From AC-32 sp038237925 (GTDB taxonomy: Bacteria; Actinomycetota; Thermoleophilia; Gaiellales; Gaiellaceae): a stretch of DNA of 64,000 nucleotides. A model generated the notes under the pieces. The model saw only the letters and a list, made by a program, of their open reading frames with translations. It had not been told where the DNA came from and made no database searches. Where the stretch lies: assembly GCA_038237925.1 (NCBI GenBank), contig JBBRYF010000010.1:1-64000 (forward strand), in the 5' to 3' direction. The position numbers were made by a program, and so were the translations under genes. This document shows positions 33,747 through 40,707 of this stretch, one piece after another. Within the stretch, counting starts at the first letter, position 1, and each line of letters starts with the position of its first letter.

Positions 33747-34687
33747 GCCTCGAGCGGGCGCTCGAGCTCGCCGAGCGGGGCCGCGGCACTGTCGAGGGAA
33801 CCCACCCGCTGGTCGGCGCGGTGCTGGTTCGTGACGGGGAGACCGTGGGCGAGGGTTTGTACGCGGGCCGCGGCTCGCCCCATGCGGAGGTGGCCGCGCT
33901 CGAGGAGGCGGGCGATCGCGCGCGCGGGGCGACCCTGTTCGTCTCGCTCGAGCCCTGCTCGCATCACGGGACGACGTCGCCCTGTGCGGACGCGGTCGTG
34001 GAGGCCGGAGTTGCGCGCGTGGTCGCGGCTGTCGGCGACCCGAACCCGAAGGTCGACGGCCGCGGCTTCGAACGGCTGCGCTCGGCGGGGATCGAGGTCG
34101 AGGTCGCAGACCTGTGGGAGGCGCGGCAGCAGAACGAGGCGTGGCGGGTCTGGATTGCGCGCGGCCGGCCGTTCGTGACCTCTAAGGTCGCGATGACGTT
34201 GGATGGGCACGTGACGGTGCCGGGGTCGCGCTGGGTGTCGGGCGAGGAGAGCCGCCGGCGCGTGCACGAGCTGCGGGCGGCTTCCGATGCGGTCGCGGTC
34301 GGGATGGGCACGGTGCGAGCGGACGATCCGGCGCTGACGGCGCGGGGCGTGGGGGCCGAGAGGCAGCCGCGGCGTCTTGCGTTCGGTCGCGGCCCGCTGC
34401 CTGGCGGATCGGAGCTCGAGCTTCGGTCGGGGCCGCTCGAGGAGGAGCTGGCGGCGCTCGCGGACGACGAGGTCCGCTCGCTGCTGCTCGAAGGCGGCCC
34501 GACGCTGGCGGCGGCGTTTCTGGCGGCGGACCTCGTCGACAAGCTGCTGGTGTTCGTTGCGCCGGTGCTCGCGGGCGAAGGCCCAGCGGCGTTCGCAGGC
34601 CTGCCGGAGCCGCGCTGGCTTGGTCGTTTGTCGTCGGAGCCGGTCGGAGAAGACGTGTTGCTGACGGCCTATGTCCACGAGCCCTGA
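33743..34687 (+). CDS. ribD: Bifunctional riboflavin deaminase/reductase
   Basis: A 314-residue fusion of pyrimidine deaminase (GTHPLVGAVLVRDGETVGEGLYAGRGSPHAEVAAL and LEPCSHHGTTSPCADAVVEAGV, the zinc His-x-Glu/PCxxC-type site) and reductase (VTSKVAMTLDGHVTVPGSRWVSGEESRRRVHELRAASDAVAVGMGTVRADDPALTAR, then LLLEGGPTLAAAFLAADLVDKLLVFVAP). It does steps two and three of riboflavin synthesis. Somewhat shorter than E. coli RibD (367). GTG start overlaps the rpe stop. First gene of ribD-ribE-ribBA-ribH, although a 270-nt gap with its own control region separates it from ribE. Confidence 0.95.
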   Translation: MSLERALELAERGRGTVEGTHPLVGAVLVRDGETVGEGLYAGRGSPHAEVAALEEAGDRARGATLFVSLEPCSHHGTTSPCADAVVEAGVARVVAAVGDPNPKVDGRGFERLRSAGIEVEVADLWEARQQNEAWRVWIARGRPFVTSKVAMTLDGHVTVPGSRWVSGEESRRRVHELRAASDAVAVGMGTVRADDPALTARGVGAERQPRRLAFGRGPLPGGSELELRSGPLEEELAALADDEVRSLLLEGGPTLAAAFLAADLVDKLLVFVAPVLAGEGPAAFAGLPEPRWLGRLSSEPVGEDVLLTAYVHEP

Positions 34688-34878
34688 CACCCGTACGAGT
34701 ACCGACGACCGCCTCGTGACGGTGATCTCGCGCTGGCTCGCCCGGCACGTGCCGACGAGGACTTGCTGACCGAGCTCGACCGTGCTGACGCGGGCGAGGG
34801 CCCTCGCGCTCGGCGGCTGAGCTTCCGACCGTCCCTTAGTACGGTTCACCCGGCCTCCTCCCCGAGGCGAGCGTATCT
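34688..34878 (+). other. Intergenic region after ribD with a possible broken small gene
   Basis: ATG 34671 (within the end of ribD) opens a short frame, SPDTRTSTDDRLVTVISRWLARHVP, stopping at 34769. In the next frame ADEDLLTELDRADAGEGPRA continues plausibly, as though one small helical protein were broken by an indel near 34752. I see no FMN riboswitch signature here. Confidence 0.2.
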
Positions 34879-34923
34879 GTGAAGTCCGCGCGTGTCTGTG
34901 ACCTCTAGTGACGAATCTGTGAC
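34879..34923. promoter_or_regulatory. Series of GTGA(C) half-sites upstream of ribE
   Basis: GTGAA (34879), GTGAC (34898), GTGAC (34908) and GTGAC (34919), three of them preceded by TCT, run in the same direction with 19-, 10- and 11-bp steps. This resembles the 11-bp-phased arrays at 2858 and 15092. It precedes the -10 box of ribE by 22 nt. Confidence 0.45.
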
Positions 34924-34945
34924 GAGCGCACGCGGACGCCGGGGT

Positions 34946-34951
34946 TAGGCT
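34946..34951 (+). promoter_or_regulatory. -10 element TAGGCT of ribE
   Basis: TAGGCT ends 6 nt before the GTG at 34958, the leaderless spacing; the GTGAC half-sites lie just upstream. Confidence 0.45.
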
Positions 34952-34957
34952 TCCGCC

Positions 34958-35545
34958 GTGTTCACCGGGATCGTTCGCGAGCGCGGCCGGGTCGCGTCTG
35001 CCGTCCAGAATGGCGGCGGCGTTCATCTCCGGATCGAGGCAGCGGAGACCGCGTCGGGCGTCGAGCCGGGAGACTCCGTCGCGGTCGCCGGCTGTTGCCT
35101 GACGGTCACGACGGCAGCCGACGGCGCCCTCGAGTTCGACGCCGTTCCGGAGACGCTTGCGCGAACGACCCTGGGCCGCCTCGAGCCCGGCTCGCACGTG
35201 AATCTCGAGCCGGCTCTCCGCGCGGGAGAGCCGCTCGGCGGCCATGTCGTCCAGGGTCACGTCGACGGCCGCGGCCGGGTGCTCGCGCTCCAGCCCGAGG
35301 GCGGCGGCGCTCGCCTCGGCATCCAGCTCGAACCGGCCCTCCTCCGCTACTGCGTCGAGAAGGGCTCGGTGGCGATCGACGGCGTGTCGCTGACGATCGC
35401 GGCGCTCACCGAAGGCGGCGCCGAGATCGCGCTGGTGCCGTTCACGCTCGAGCACACGACGCTCGCCGACCTGCGCGCCGGCGACGAGGTGAACGTCGAG
35501 GTCGACCTGCTCGCGAAGTACGCCGAGCGGCTTGCCTCCCCGTGA
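34958..35545 (+). CDS. ribE: Riboflavin synthase, alpha subunit
   Basis: A 195-residue enzyme dismutating two 6,7-dimethyl-8-ribityllumazines to riboflavin. Two tandem lumazine-binding barrels: MFTGIVRERGRVASAV ... VEPGDSVAVAGCCLTVTT and GGHVVQGHVDGRGRVLAL ... EKGSVAIDGVSLTIAALTEGG. The N-terminal MFTGIV and the paired GCCLTV/GVSLTI motifs are diagnostic. It starts a promoter-proximal unit with ribBA and ribH behind a GTGAC array. Stop overlaps the ribBA GTG by 4 nt. Confidence 0.96.
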   Translation: MFTGIVRERGRVASAVQNGGGVHLRIEAAETASGVEPGDSVAVAGCCLTVTTAADGALEFDAVPETLARTTLGRLEPGSHVNLEPALRAGEPLGGHVVQGHVDGRGRVLALQPEGGGARLGIQLEPALLRYCVEKGSVAIDGVSLTIAALTEGGAEIALVPFTLEHTTLADLRAGDEVNVEVDLLAKYAERLASP

Positions 35546-36816
35546 CGGTTACGATCCGCCGCGAGATGGACACCACCGAGCGCGCCACCGCCTTCGCGAC
35601 CGTCGACGAGGCGATCGAGGACATCCGCCACGGCAAGTTCGTCGTGGTCGTGGACGCGACCGACCGCGAGAACGAGGGCGACCTGACGATCGCGGCGCAG
35701 TTCGCGACCCCCGAGGCGATCAACTTCATGGCGACCCACGGCCGCGGGCTCATTTGCCTCTGCCTGACCGAGGAGCGTTGCGACGAGCTGCGCCTGCGCC
35801 CGATGACCGAGCGGAACGAGACGCCGTTCGGCACCGCCTTCACCATCTCGATCGAAGCGCGCGAGGGGATCAGCACCGGCATCTCCGCGCGCGACCGCTC
35901 GCGCACGATCCAGGTCGCGATCGACCCGAGCAAGGGACCGGCCGACCTCGTCCAGCCGGGCCACGTCTTCCCGCTGCGAGCCCGCGCCGGCGGCGTGCTC
36001 CGCCGCGGCGGCCAGACCGAAGCCGCCGTCGACCTCGCGCGGCTCGCCGGGCTCAATCCGGCAGGCGTCGTCTGCGAGGTCATGAACGACGACGGCACGA
36101 TGGCCCGCGTCCCCGACTTGATCCGCTACTGCGAGCAGCACGAGCTGAAGCTGGTCACCGTCGCCGACCTGGTCGAGTACCGGCGGCGGCACGAGAAACT
36201 CGTCGAGCGCGTGACCTCGGTGCGGCTCCCGACCGCGTACGGCGAGTTCACCGCGGTCTCGTTCCGCGAGAAGCTGAGCGGCAAGCACCACCTCGCGCTC
36301 GTGAAGGGCGACGTCGACGGGCTTCCCGACGTCCTCGTGCGCGTCCACTCCGAGTGCTTGACCGGCGACGTCTTCCACTCGCTCCGCTGCGACTGCGGCG
36401 AGCAGCTCGACCAGGCCCTGCGGCAGATCGCAGCCGAGGACCGAGGTGTCCTCCTCTACATGGCGCAGGAGGGCCGCGGGATCGGCCTGCTGAACAAGCT
36501 CCGCGCCTATGAGCTCCAGGAGCAGGGCCGCGACACCGTCGACGCCAACCTCGAGCTCGGCTTCCCCGCCGACGCGCGCGAGTGGGGGATCGGTAACCAG
36601 ATCCTCGCCGACCTCGGCCTCTCGACGATCCGGATCCTGACCAACAACCCGAAGAAGATCAGCGGGCTCGAGGGCTACGGGCTCACGGTCGTCGAGCAGG
36701 TGCCGATCGAGCTGGCGCCGAACGCAGAGAACCGCAGCTACCTCATGGCCAAGCGCGACCGGCTCGGTCACCGGCTGCACCATCAGGACCTTCGCTTCGA
36801 CCCGGAGAAGCCGTGA
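35542..36816 (+). CDS. ribBA: Bifunctional DHBP synthase / GTP cyclohydrolase II
   Basis: A 424-residue fusion making both riboflavin precursors. RibB part: VVVVDATDRENEGDLTIAAQFATPEAINFMATHGRGLICL (acidic metal loop), TGISARDRSRTI, GHVFPLRARAGGVLRRGGQTEAAVDLARLAG. RibA part from about residue 215: VRVHSECLTGDVFHSLRCDCGEQLDQAL with the three zinc Cys, YMAQEGRGIGLLNKLRAYELQEQGRDTVDAN, and LTNNPKKISGLEGYGL. The domain order B-A is usual in actinobacteria. GTG start overlaps ribE; stop overlaps ribH. Confidence 0.97.
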   Translation: MTVTIRREMDTTERATAFATVDEAIEDIRHGKFVVVVDATDRENEGDLTIAAQFATPEAINFMATHGRGLICLCLTEERCDELRLRPMTERNETPFGTAFTISIEAREGISTGISARDRSRTIQVAIDPSKGPADLVQPGHVFPLRARAGGVLRRGGQTEAAVDLARLAGLNPAGVVCEVMNDDGTMARVPDLIRYCEQHELKLVTVADLVEYRRRHEKLVERVTSVRLPTAYGEFTAVSFREKLSGKHHLALVKGDVDGLPDVLVRVHSECLTGDVFHSLRCDCGEQLDQALRQIAAEDRGVLLYMAQEGRGIGLLNKLRAYELQEQGRDTVDANLELGFPADAREWGIGNQILADLGLSTIRILTNNPKKISGLEGYGLTVVEQVPIELAPNAENRSYLMAKRDRLGHRLHHQDLRFDPEKP

Positions 36817-37505
36817 GCGACGGCTGGGATCAGCCGCCTCTCTCCTCGCCTCCGAGCGCGACGCCAGAGCCCGACGAGGAGCGGCGCGAGGACGTCCTCG
36901 ACGCCGAGCCGGAGGAGGAGGCCGTCGAGCCGGAGGCCGAGCCCGCGGAGGACCTCCCGGCCGAGGAAGACGAGCTTCCGCGCTCCGGGATCGAGCAGCA
37001 CGCGGCCGGAGAGCTGCGCATTCCCGACGGCTACGGCGTGATCGAGGGCGAGCCGCTCGGCAACGGGCGCGCGGTCGGGATCGTCGTCGCCCGCTTCAAC
37101 GGCGAGCTGACCGGGGAGCTGCTGTCCCGGGCGCTCGACGAGCTCGAGCGGCTGGGCGTCGGCCGTGAGGCGGTGACCGTGATTCCCGTGCCGGGCGCGT
37201 TCGAGCTGCCGCTCGCGGCGATGGCGCTCGCGAAGACGCGCCGATACTCGTGCATCGTCGCCCTCGGCGCGGTGATCCGTGGCGAGACGCCGCACTTCGA
37301 GTTCGTCGCGAGCGAGGCGGCGAGCGGTCTCCAGCTGGCCGGCCTCGAGACGGGCGTCCCGGTCGCCTTCGGCGTGCTCACTACCGAGACCGAGGAGCAG
37401 GCCCGCGCACGCCTAGACAAGGGCGCCGAGGCCGTGCGCACCGCACTCGAGATGGCCGACGTCTTCTCGCAGCTCCGCGCCGCGGCTGGAACCGCACAGG
37501 CTTAA
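36813..37505 (+). CDS. ribH: Lumazine synthase with an acidic N-terminal extension
   Basis: A 230-residue 6,7-dimethyl-8-ribityllumazine synthase. The core (from about residue 85) has VGIVVARFNGELTGELLSRALDELERLGV, VIPVPGAFELPLAAMALAKTRRYSCIVALGAVIRGETPHFEFVASEAASGLQ and GVLTTETEEQARAR, with the His of TPHFEF in the active site. Residues 1-75 are an extra tail rich in Glu, Asp, Pro and Ala (EPDEERREDVLDAEPEEEAVE), absent from typical 150-160-residue enzymes. RibH forms 60-mer or pentamer shells, so up to 60 acidic tails would project from the particle. GTG overlaps the ribBA stop. Confidence 0.95.
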   Translation: MSDGWDQPPLSSPPSATPEPDEERREDVLDAEPEEEAVEPEAEPAEDLPAEEDELPRSGIEQHAAGELRIPDGYGVIEGEPLGNGRAVGIVVARFNGELTGELLSRALDELERLGVGREAVTVIPVPGAFELPLAAMALAKTRRYSCIVALGAVIRGETPHFEFVASEAASGLQLAGLETGVPVAFGVLTTETEEQARARLDKGAEAVRTALEMADVFSQLRAAAGTAQA

Positions 37506-37507
37506 GC

Positions 37508-37566
37508 GGCCGCACCGGCAAAGCCGGCACGGCCTCTTCTGGTCGGCGCCGCCGAGTCGGCGCCTT
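37508..37566. repeat. Double-hairpin repeat, copy 2
   Basis: Second copy of the element at 13929, same strand. Hairpin with arms GGCCGCACCGGC and GCCGGCACGGCC around AAA (37508-37534), then two GTCGGCGCC direct repeats (from 37542 and 37556). Starts 3 nt after the ribH stop and lies before the rpmB -10 box, where it could end the rib transcript. Confidence 0.8.
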
Positions 37567-37569
37567 GGC

Positions 37570-37575
37570 TAGACT
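37570..37575 (+). promoter_or_regulatory. -10 element TAGACT of rpmB
   Basis: TAGACT ends 9 nt before the rpmB ATG. Confidence 0.45.
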
Positions 37576-37584
37576 CCGCCGCCG

Positions 37585-37776
37585 ATGTCCAAGGTCTGCG
37601 CAATCTGCGGGAAGAAGCCCGGCTTCGGCAACAACCGGAGCCATTCGATGGTGGCGACGAAGCGCCGCTTCAACCCGAACCTCCAGCGCGTTCGCATGCT
37701 GCTCGACGGCAAGGCGACCCGCGCGTACGTCTGCACGCGCTGCCTCAAGGCCGGCAAGGTCCAGAAGGCCGTCTAA
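37585..37776 (+). CDS. rpmB: 50S ribosomal protein L28
   Basis: A 63-residue ribosomal protein: CAICGKKPGFGNNRSHSMVATKRRFNPNLQ and RAYVCTRCLKAGKVQKAV. Two CxxC pairs (residues 5/8 and about 51/54) make this the zinc-binding L28 form. Zinc-free paralogues replace it under zinc starvation in many actinobacteria, giving a possible link to the metal regulator at 26822. It stands alone with its own promoter between the rib operon and fakA. Confidence 0.95.
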   Translation: MSKVCAICGKKPGFGNNRSHSMVATKRRFNPNLQRVRMLLDGKATRAYVCTRCLKAGKVQKAV

Positions 37777-37833
37777 AGCGCCGCCCAGGGCGGCTAGCCC
37801 TGCGCCTGACGGCGGGTGTGAAGCAAGCCCGCT

Positions 37834-37839
37834 TACGAT
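37834..37839 (+). promoter_or_regulatory. -10 element TACGAT of fakA
   Basis: TACGAT ends 8 nt before ATG 37848 and supports that start over upstream in-frame codons. Confidence 0.45.
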
Positions 37840-37847
37840 CCTCAGGC

Positions 37848-39428
37848 ATGAGCGAGCTCGAGACCGTGCGCGGTCTCGCTCACGGAGCGCTCGACGCAAT
37901 CGAGCTGAGCCGTGAGCGGATCGACGACCTGAACGTCTATCCGGTGCCCGACGGGGACACCGGCACGAACATGACGCTGACCGTGCGCGGCGTCGTCGAG
38001 GCGCTCGACGCCTCCACCGCCGATGATCGCGCCACGCTCGCTCGTGAGGCGTCGCGTGCCGCGCTGATGGCGGCTCGCGGCAACTCGGGCGTGATCCTGT
38101 CGCAGATCGTGCGAGGCGCCGCCGACGTGCTCGTCGCCGCGGGAACCGTTGATTCGGAGCTCGTGGGACGGGCGTTCCGCGGTGCGAGCGACGAGGCGTT
38201 CGGCGCCGTCCGCAAGCCGGTCGAGGGAACGATGCTGACCGTGATCCGCGCGCTTGCGGACGCTGCGGAGGCGGCGCCTCCGCTCGAGCCGCGCGAGCTG
38301 CTCACGCTGCTCGTCGAGCGCGGGGAGGAGGCCGTCGCCCGGACACCGGAGCAGCTCACCATCCTGCGCGAGGCAGGTGTCGTCGACGCGGGGGGCGCCG
38401 GGCTCGTCGAGCTCGTCCGCGGCCTCGCGGCTGCCGCTTCGGGCCACGCCATCGCTGCGCCGCAGACGGCCCGGGTCGCCGCGGTGGAGGCCGTCCACCA
38501 GGAGCCCTCGCAATACCGCTACTGCACGACGTTCGTCGTCGAGGGCGAGGCGCTCGACGCGAACGCGCTCGAGGACGACCTTGAGCGGCTGGGCGATTCG
38601 CTGCTCGTCGTGGGCGACCCTGGCGCGCTCAAGGTCCACGTCCATACCGACGACCCCGGAGCCGCTCTCACCCTCGGCACGCGGGCCGGGGCGATCGAGG
38701 GCGTCGAGATTGCGGACATGCATCGCCAGACCGAGCAGCGCGAGCAGCGGCTGCTGTCGTCGCTGCCGGGGGGCGCGTCGCGCTCGGCGGTCGTGGCCGT
38801 CGTCGCGGGAGCGGGCAACCGCCGGCTGTTCGAGGACCTGGGCGCCGAGCGGGTCTTCGAGGGCGGGCAGTCGATGAACCCCTCGACCGCGGACCTGCTC
38901 GAATCGATCGACGCGGTGGGGGCCGACGAGGTCGTGCTGCTGCCGAACAATTCGAACGTCGTGATGGCCGCGGAACAGGCGGCGCGAGTCGCGGGTCGGC
39001 CCGTGCAGGTCGTGCCGACCGAGTCGATCCAGGCCGGCCTCGCGGCGCTCGTCGCGTTCCACGGCGAGCGATCCGCTGAGGAGAACGCGAAGGCGATGAC
39101 GGAGGCGCTCGCCGGGCTCGGGACGGGGGAGGTGGCGGTCGCTTCGCGAGACGCCATCACCGACGGCATCGCGGTGCGCGAGGGCGAGTACCTCGGCCTC
39201 CTCGAAGGCAACGCGATCACCGCCGGAGCGTCGTTCGACGACGTGGTGGGCGCGCTGCTCGAGCGGCTGCTGGCCCAGCCGCGTGATGTGCTCACGCTGC
39301 TCAGCGGCGAGGAGGCGCCGCCGCTCGACGGTGTTCTCGAAGGGCTTGCCGAAAGTCACCCCGAGCTCGAGCTGGACGTGCACGAGGGCGGACAGCCGCA
39401 CTACCCGTTGCTCATGTCCGCGGAGTAG
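37848..39428 (+). CDS. fakA: Dihydroxyacetone kinase-like / fatty acid kinase FakA
   Basis: A 526-residue protein with an N-terminal DhaL-like ATP-binding domain (IDDLNVYPVPDGDTGTNMTLTVRGVVEAL, the Asp-rich magnesium loop; ARGNSGVILSQIVRGAADVL; PVEGTMLTVIRALADAAE; VDAGGAGLVELVRGL) and a C-terminal domain typical of YloV/FakA. FakA phosphorylates exogenous fatty acids bound to FakB (DegV-type) partners; a degV gene is 390 nt downstream, which supports the pairing. A lone receiver-domain gene lies between them. Start at 37848 (MSELETVRGLAHGAL), backed by TACGAT upstream. Confidence 0.9.
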   Translation: MSELETVRGLAHGALDAIELSRERIDDLNVYPVPDGDTGTNMTLTVRGVVEALDASTADDRATLAREASRAALMAARGNSGVILSQIVRGAADVLVAAGTVDSELVGRAFRGASDEAFGAVRKPVEGTMLTVIRALADAAEAAPPLEPRELLTLLVERGEEAVARTPEQLTILREAGVVDAGGAGLVELVRGLAAAASGHAIAAPQTARVAAVEAVHQEPSQYRYCTTFVVEGEALDANALEDDLERLGDSLLVVGDPGALKVHVHTDDPGAALTLGTRAGAIEGVEIADMHRQTEQREQRLLSSLPGGASRSAVVAVVAGAGNRRLFEDLGAERVFEGGQSMNPSTADLLESIDAVGADEVVLLPNNSNVVMAAEQAARVAGRPVQVVPTESIQAGLAALVAFHGERSAEENAKAMTEALAGLGTGEVAVASRDAITDGIAVREGEYLGLLEGNAITAGASFDDVVGALLERLLAQPRDVLTLLSGEEAPPLDGVLEGLAESHPELELDVHEGGQPHYPLLMSAE

Positions 39429-39431
39429 GCT
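39426..39431 (+). promoter_or_regulatory. -10 element TAGGCT of the receiver-domain gene
   Basis: TAGGCT overlaps the fakA stop and ends 6 nt before ATG 39438. Confidence 0.45.
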
Positions 39432-39437
39432 CGAAAA

Positions 39438-39821
39438 ATGAAGGAGCCGATCCGGGTCGTCCTGGTCGAGGACAACGACGTCTTTCGCGAGGCGCTCGAG
39501 CTGCTGCTCGGCCTGCGCACCGACATGGAGGTCGTCGCGTCGGTGTCTGACGGCGCGCAGGCGGCGGCCGTCGCCGCGGAGATGCGGCCAGACGTCGTGC
39601 TGATGGACTACCGCCTGCCGGGCCTCGACGGGGTGCAGGCGACCCGGGCGGTGCGCGCGGCATGCCCGTCGGCGGCCGTCGTGTGCCTGACCGCCTCGGC
39701 GAACCTGCGCGAGCGCGATGCGCTCACCGACGCCGGCGCTGTTGCGTGCCTGCGCAAGGACGACGGCCTCGACGCAATCGTCGCTGCGATCCACTCGGCC
39801 GCCCGGGCCGAGGCCGCGTGA
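39438..39821 (+). CDS. Stand-alone response regulator receiver protein
   Basis: A 127-residue CheY-like protein with no output domain: VVLVEDNDVFREALELLLGL (acidic pocket), VVLMDYRLPGLDGVQATRAVRAACP (phosphorylation site Asp in LMDYRLPG), VVCLTASANLRER, and ACLRKDDGLDAIVAAI with the conserved Lys. The NarL-like wording suggests it derives from a LuxR-type regulator that lost its DNA-binding half, or that it acts by protein contact. It lies between fakA and degV (fatty acid kinase partners), with a stop overlapping degV by 4 nt, so it may modulate that pair; this is inference. Confidence 0.9.
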   Translation: MKEPIRVVLVEDNDVFREALELLLGLRTDMEVVASVSDGAQAAAVAAEMRPDVVLMDYRLPGLDGVQATRAVRAACPSAAVVCLTASANLRERDALTDAGAVACLRKDDGLDAIVAAIHSAARAEAA

Positions 39822-40681
39822 AGCTGACCGCCGCGAACACGGCGATCGTCCTCGACTCGACCGCGGACTTCCCGGAGGCGCCGCAGCGGTTCCCGAGCTG
39901 GCGCGTCGTTCCGCTGTACGTCCGCTTCGGCGACGAGAGCTTCCGCGACTACGTCGAGCTCGACCCGGAGACCTTCTATGCCCGCCTGAGCGACGCGCCG
40001 GAGACCCCGACGACCTCCCAGCCGACACCCGGCGACTTCCTCGCCGTCTACGAAGGGCTCGCCGGCTACGAAAGGATTCTCTCGCTGCACATCGCCGGGA
40101 AGCTCTCGGGCACGATCGAGAGCGCGCGCGTGGCGGCGCGTGAGCTCGGCGGGGACCGCGTTCGTGCGATCGACTCCGAGAGCGCCTCGGCTGCGATCGC
40201 GATGCTCGGCCTCGCGATCCAGCGCCGGCTCGAGAGCGGCACGACCGACGAGGAGGTCAATGCGTTGGTCGAGCGCTACCAGCGCGACGCCGGCCTGCTG
40301 TTCAACGTCGAGACGCTCGCGTACCTCGCGCGCGGCGGGCGCATCGGCCGGGCGAGCGCGTGGGCCGGGGAGCTTCTGAACATCAAGCCGATCCTCTCGA
40401 TCCGGGACGGGGAGGTGCTGCCGGTGAAGCGCGTGCGAGGCAACCGCAAGGCGTTCCTCGAGTTCGCGACCGCGTTCGAGGAAGGGACGACCGACGCTCC
40501 GAGCTTGCGCGTCGGGATCGCTCACGCCGACGCGCCGGAGCGGGCAGAGGCGCTGCGTAAGCTGGTCGAAGATACGCGGCCGGCGGCCGAGATCGAGCTC
40601 GTCACGACGCTCGGCCCGGTCGTCGGCGCCCATGCGGGGCCGGGGACGGTCGGCTTCTTCTGGTTCGACGACGCGGTGTGA
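39818..40681 (+). CDS. DegV family fatty acid-binding protein (FakB)
   Basis: A 287-residue DegV protein. IVLDSTADFP at the start carries the Ser that contacts a bound fatty acid; PTTSQPTPGDFLAVYEGLAGYERILSLHIAGKLSGTIESARVAA is the DegV core (TSQPTP and SGTxxSA), then LAYLARGGRIGRASAWAGELLNIKPILSIRDGEVLPVKRVRGNRKA, and GPVVGAHAGPGTVGF near the end. FakB proteins present fatty acids to FakA. GTG start overlaps the receiver gene. Together 37848-40681 looks like a fatty-acid uptake kinase unit with an embedded receiver. Confidence 0.92.
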   Translation: MKLTAANTAIVLDSTADFPEAPQRFPSWRVVPLYVRFGDESFRDYVELDPETFYARLSDAPETPTTSQPTPGDFLAVYEGLAGYERILSLHIAGKLSGTIESARVAARELGGDRVRAIDSESASAAIAMLGLAIQRRLESGTTDEEVNALVERYQRDAGLLFNVETLAYLARGGRIGRASAWAGELLNIKPILSIRDGEVLPVKRVRGNRKAFLEFATAFEEGTTDAPSLRVGIAHADAPERAEALRKLVEDTRPAAEIELVTTLGPVVGAHAGPGTVGFFWFDDAV

Positions 40682-40695
40682 GCCGCGCCGCTTCC

Positions 40696-40701
40696 TAGAC
40701 T
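40696..40701 (+). promoter_or_regulatory. -10 element TAGACT of recG
   Basis: TAGACT ends 6 nt before the GTG of recG. Confidence 0.45.
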
Positions 40702-40707
40702 GAGCGC

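Noticed and set aside
34688..34957. FMN riboswitch upstream of ribE
   Set aside because: The conserved FMN aptamer cores (for example the GACCGGCGGT-like segment) are not present; only the GTGAC series and a -10 box are visible.
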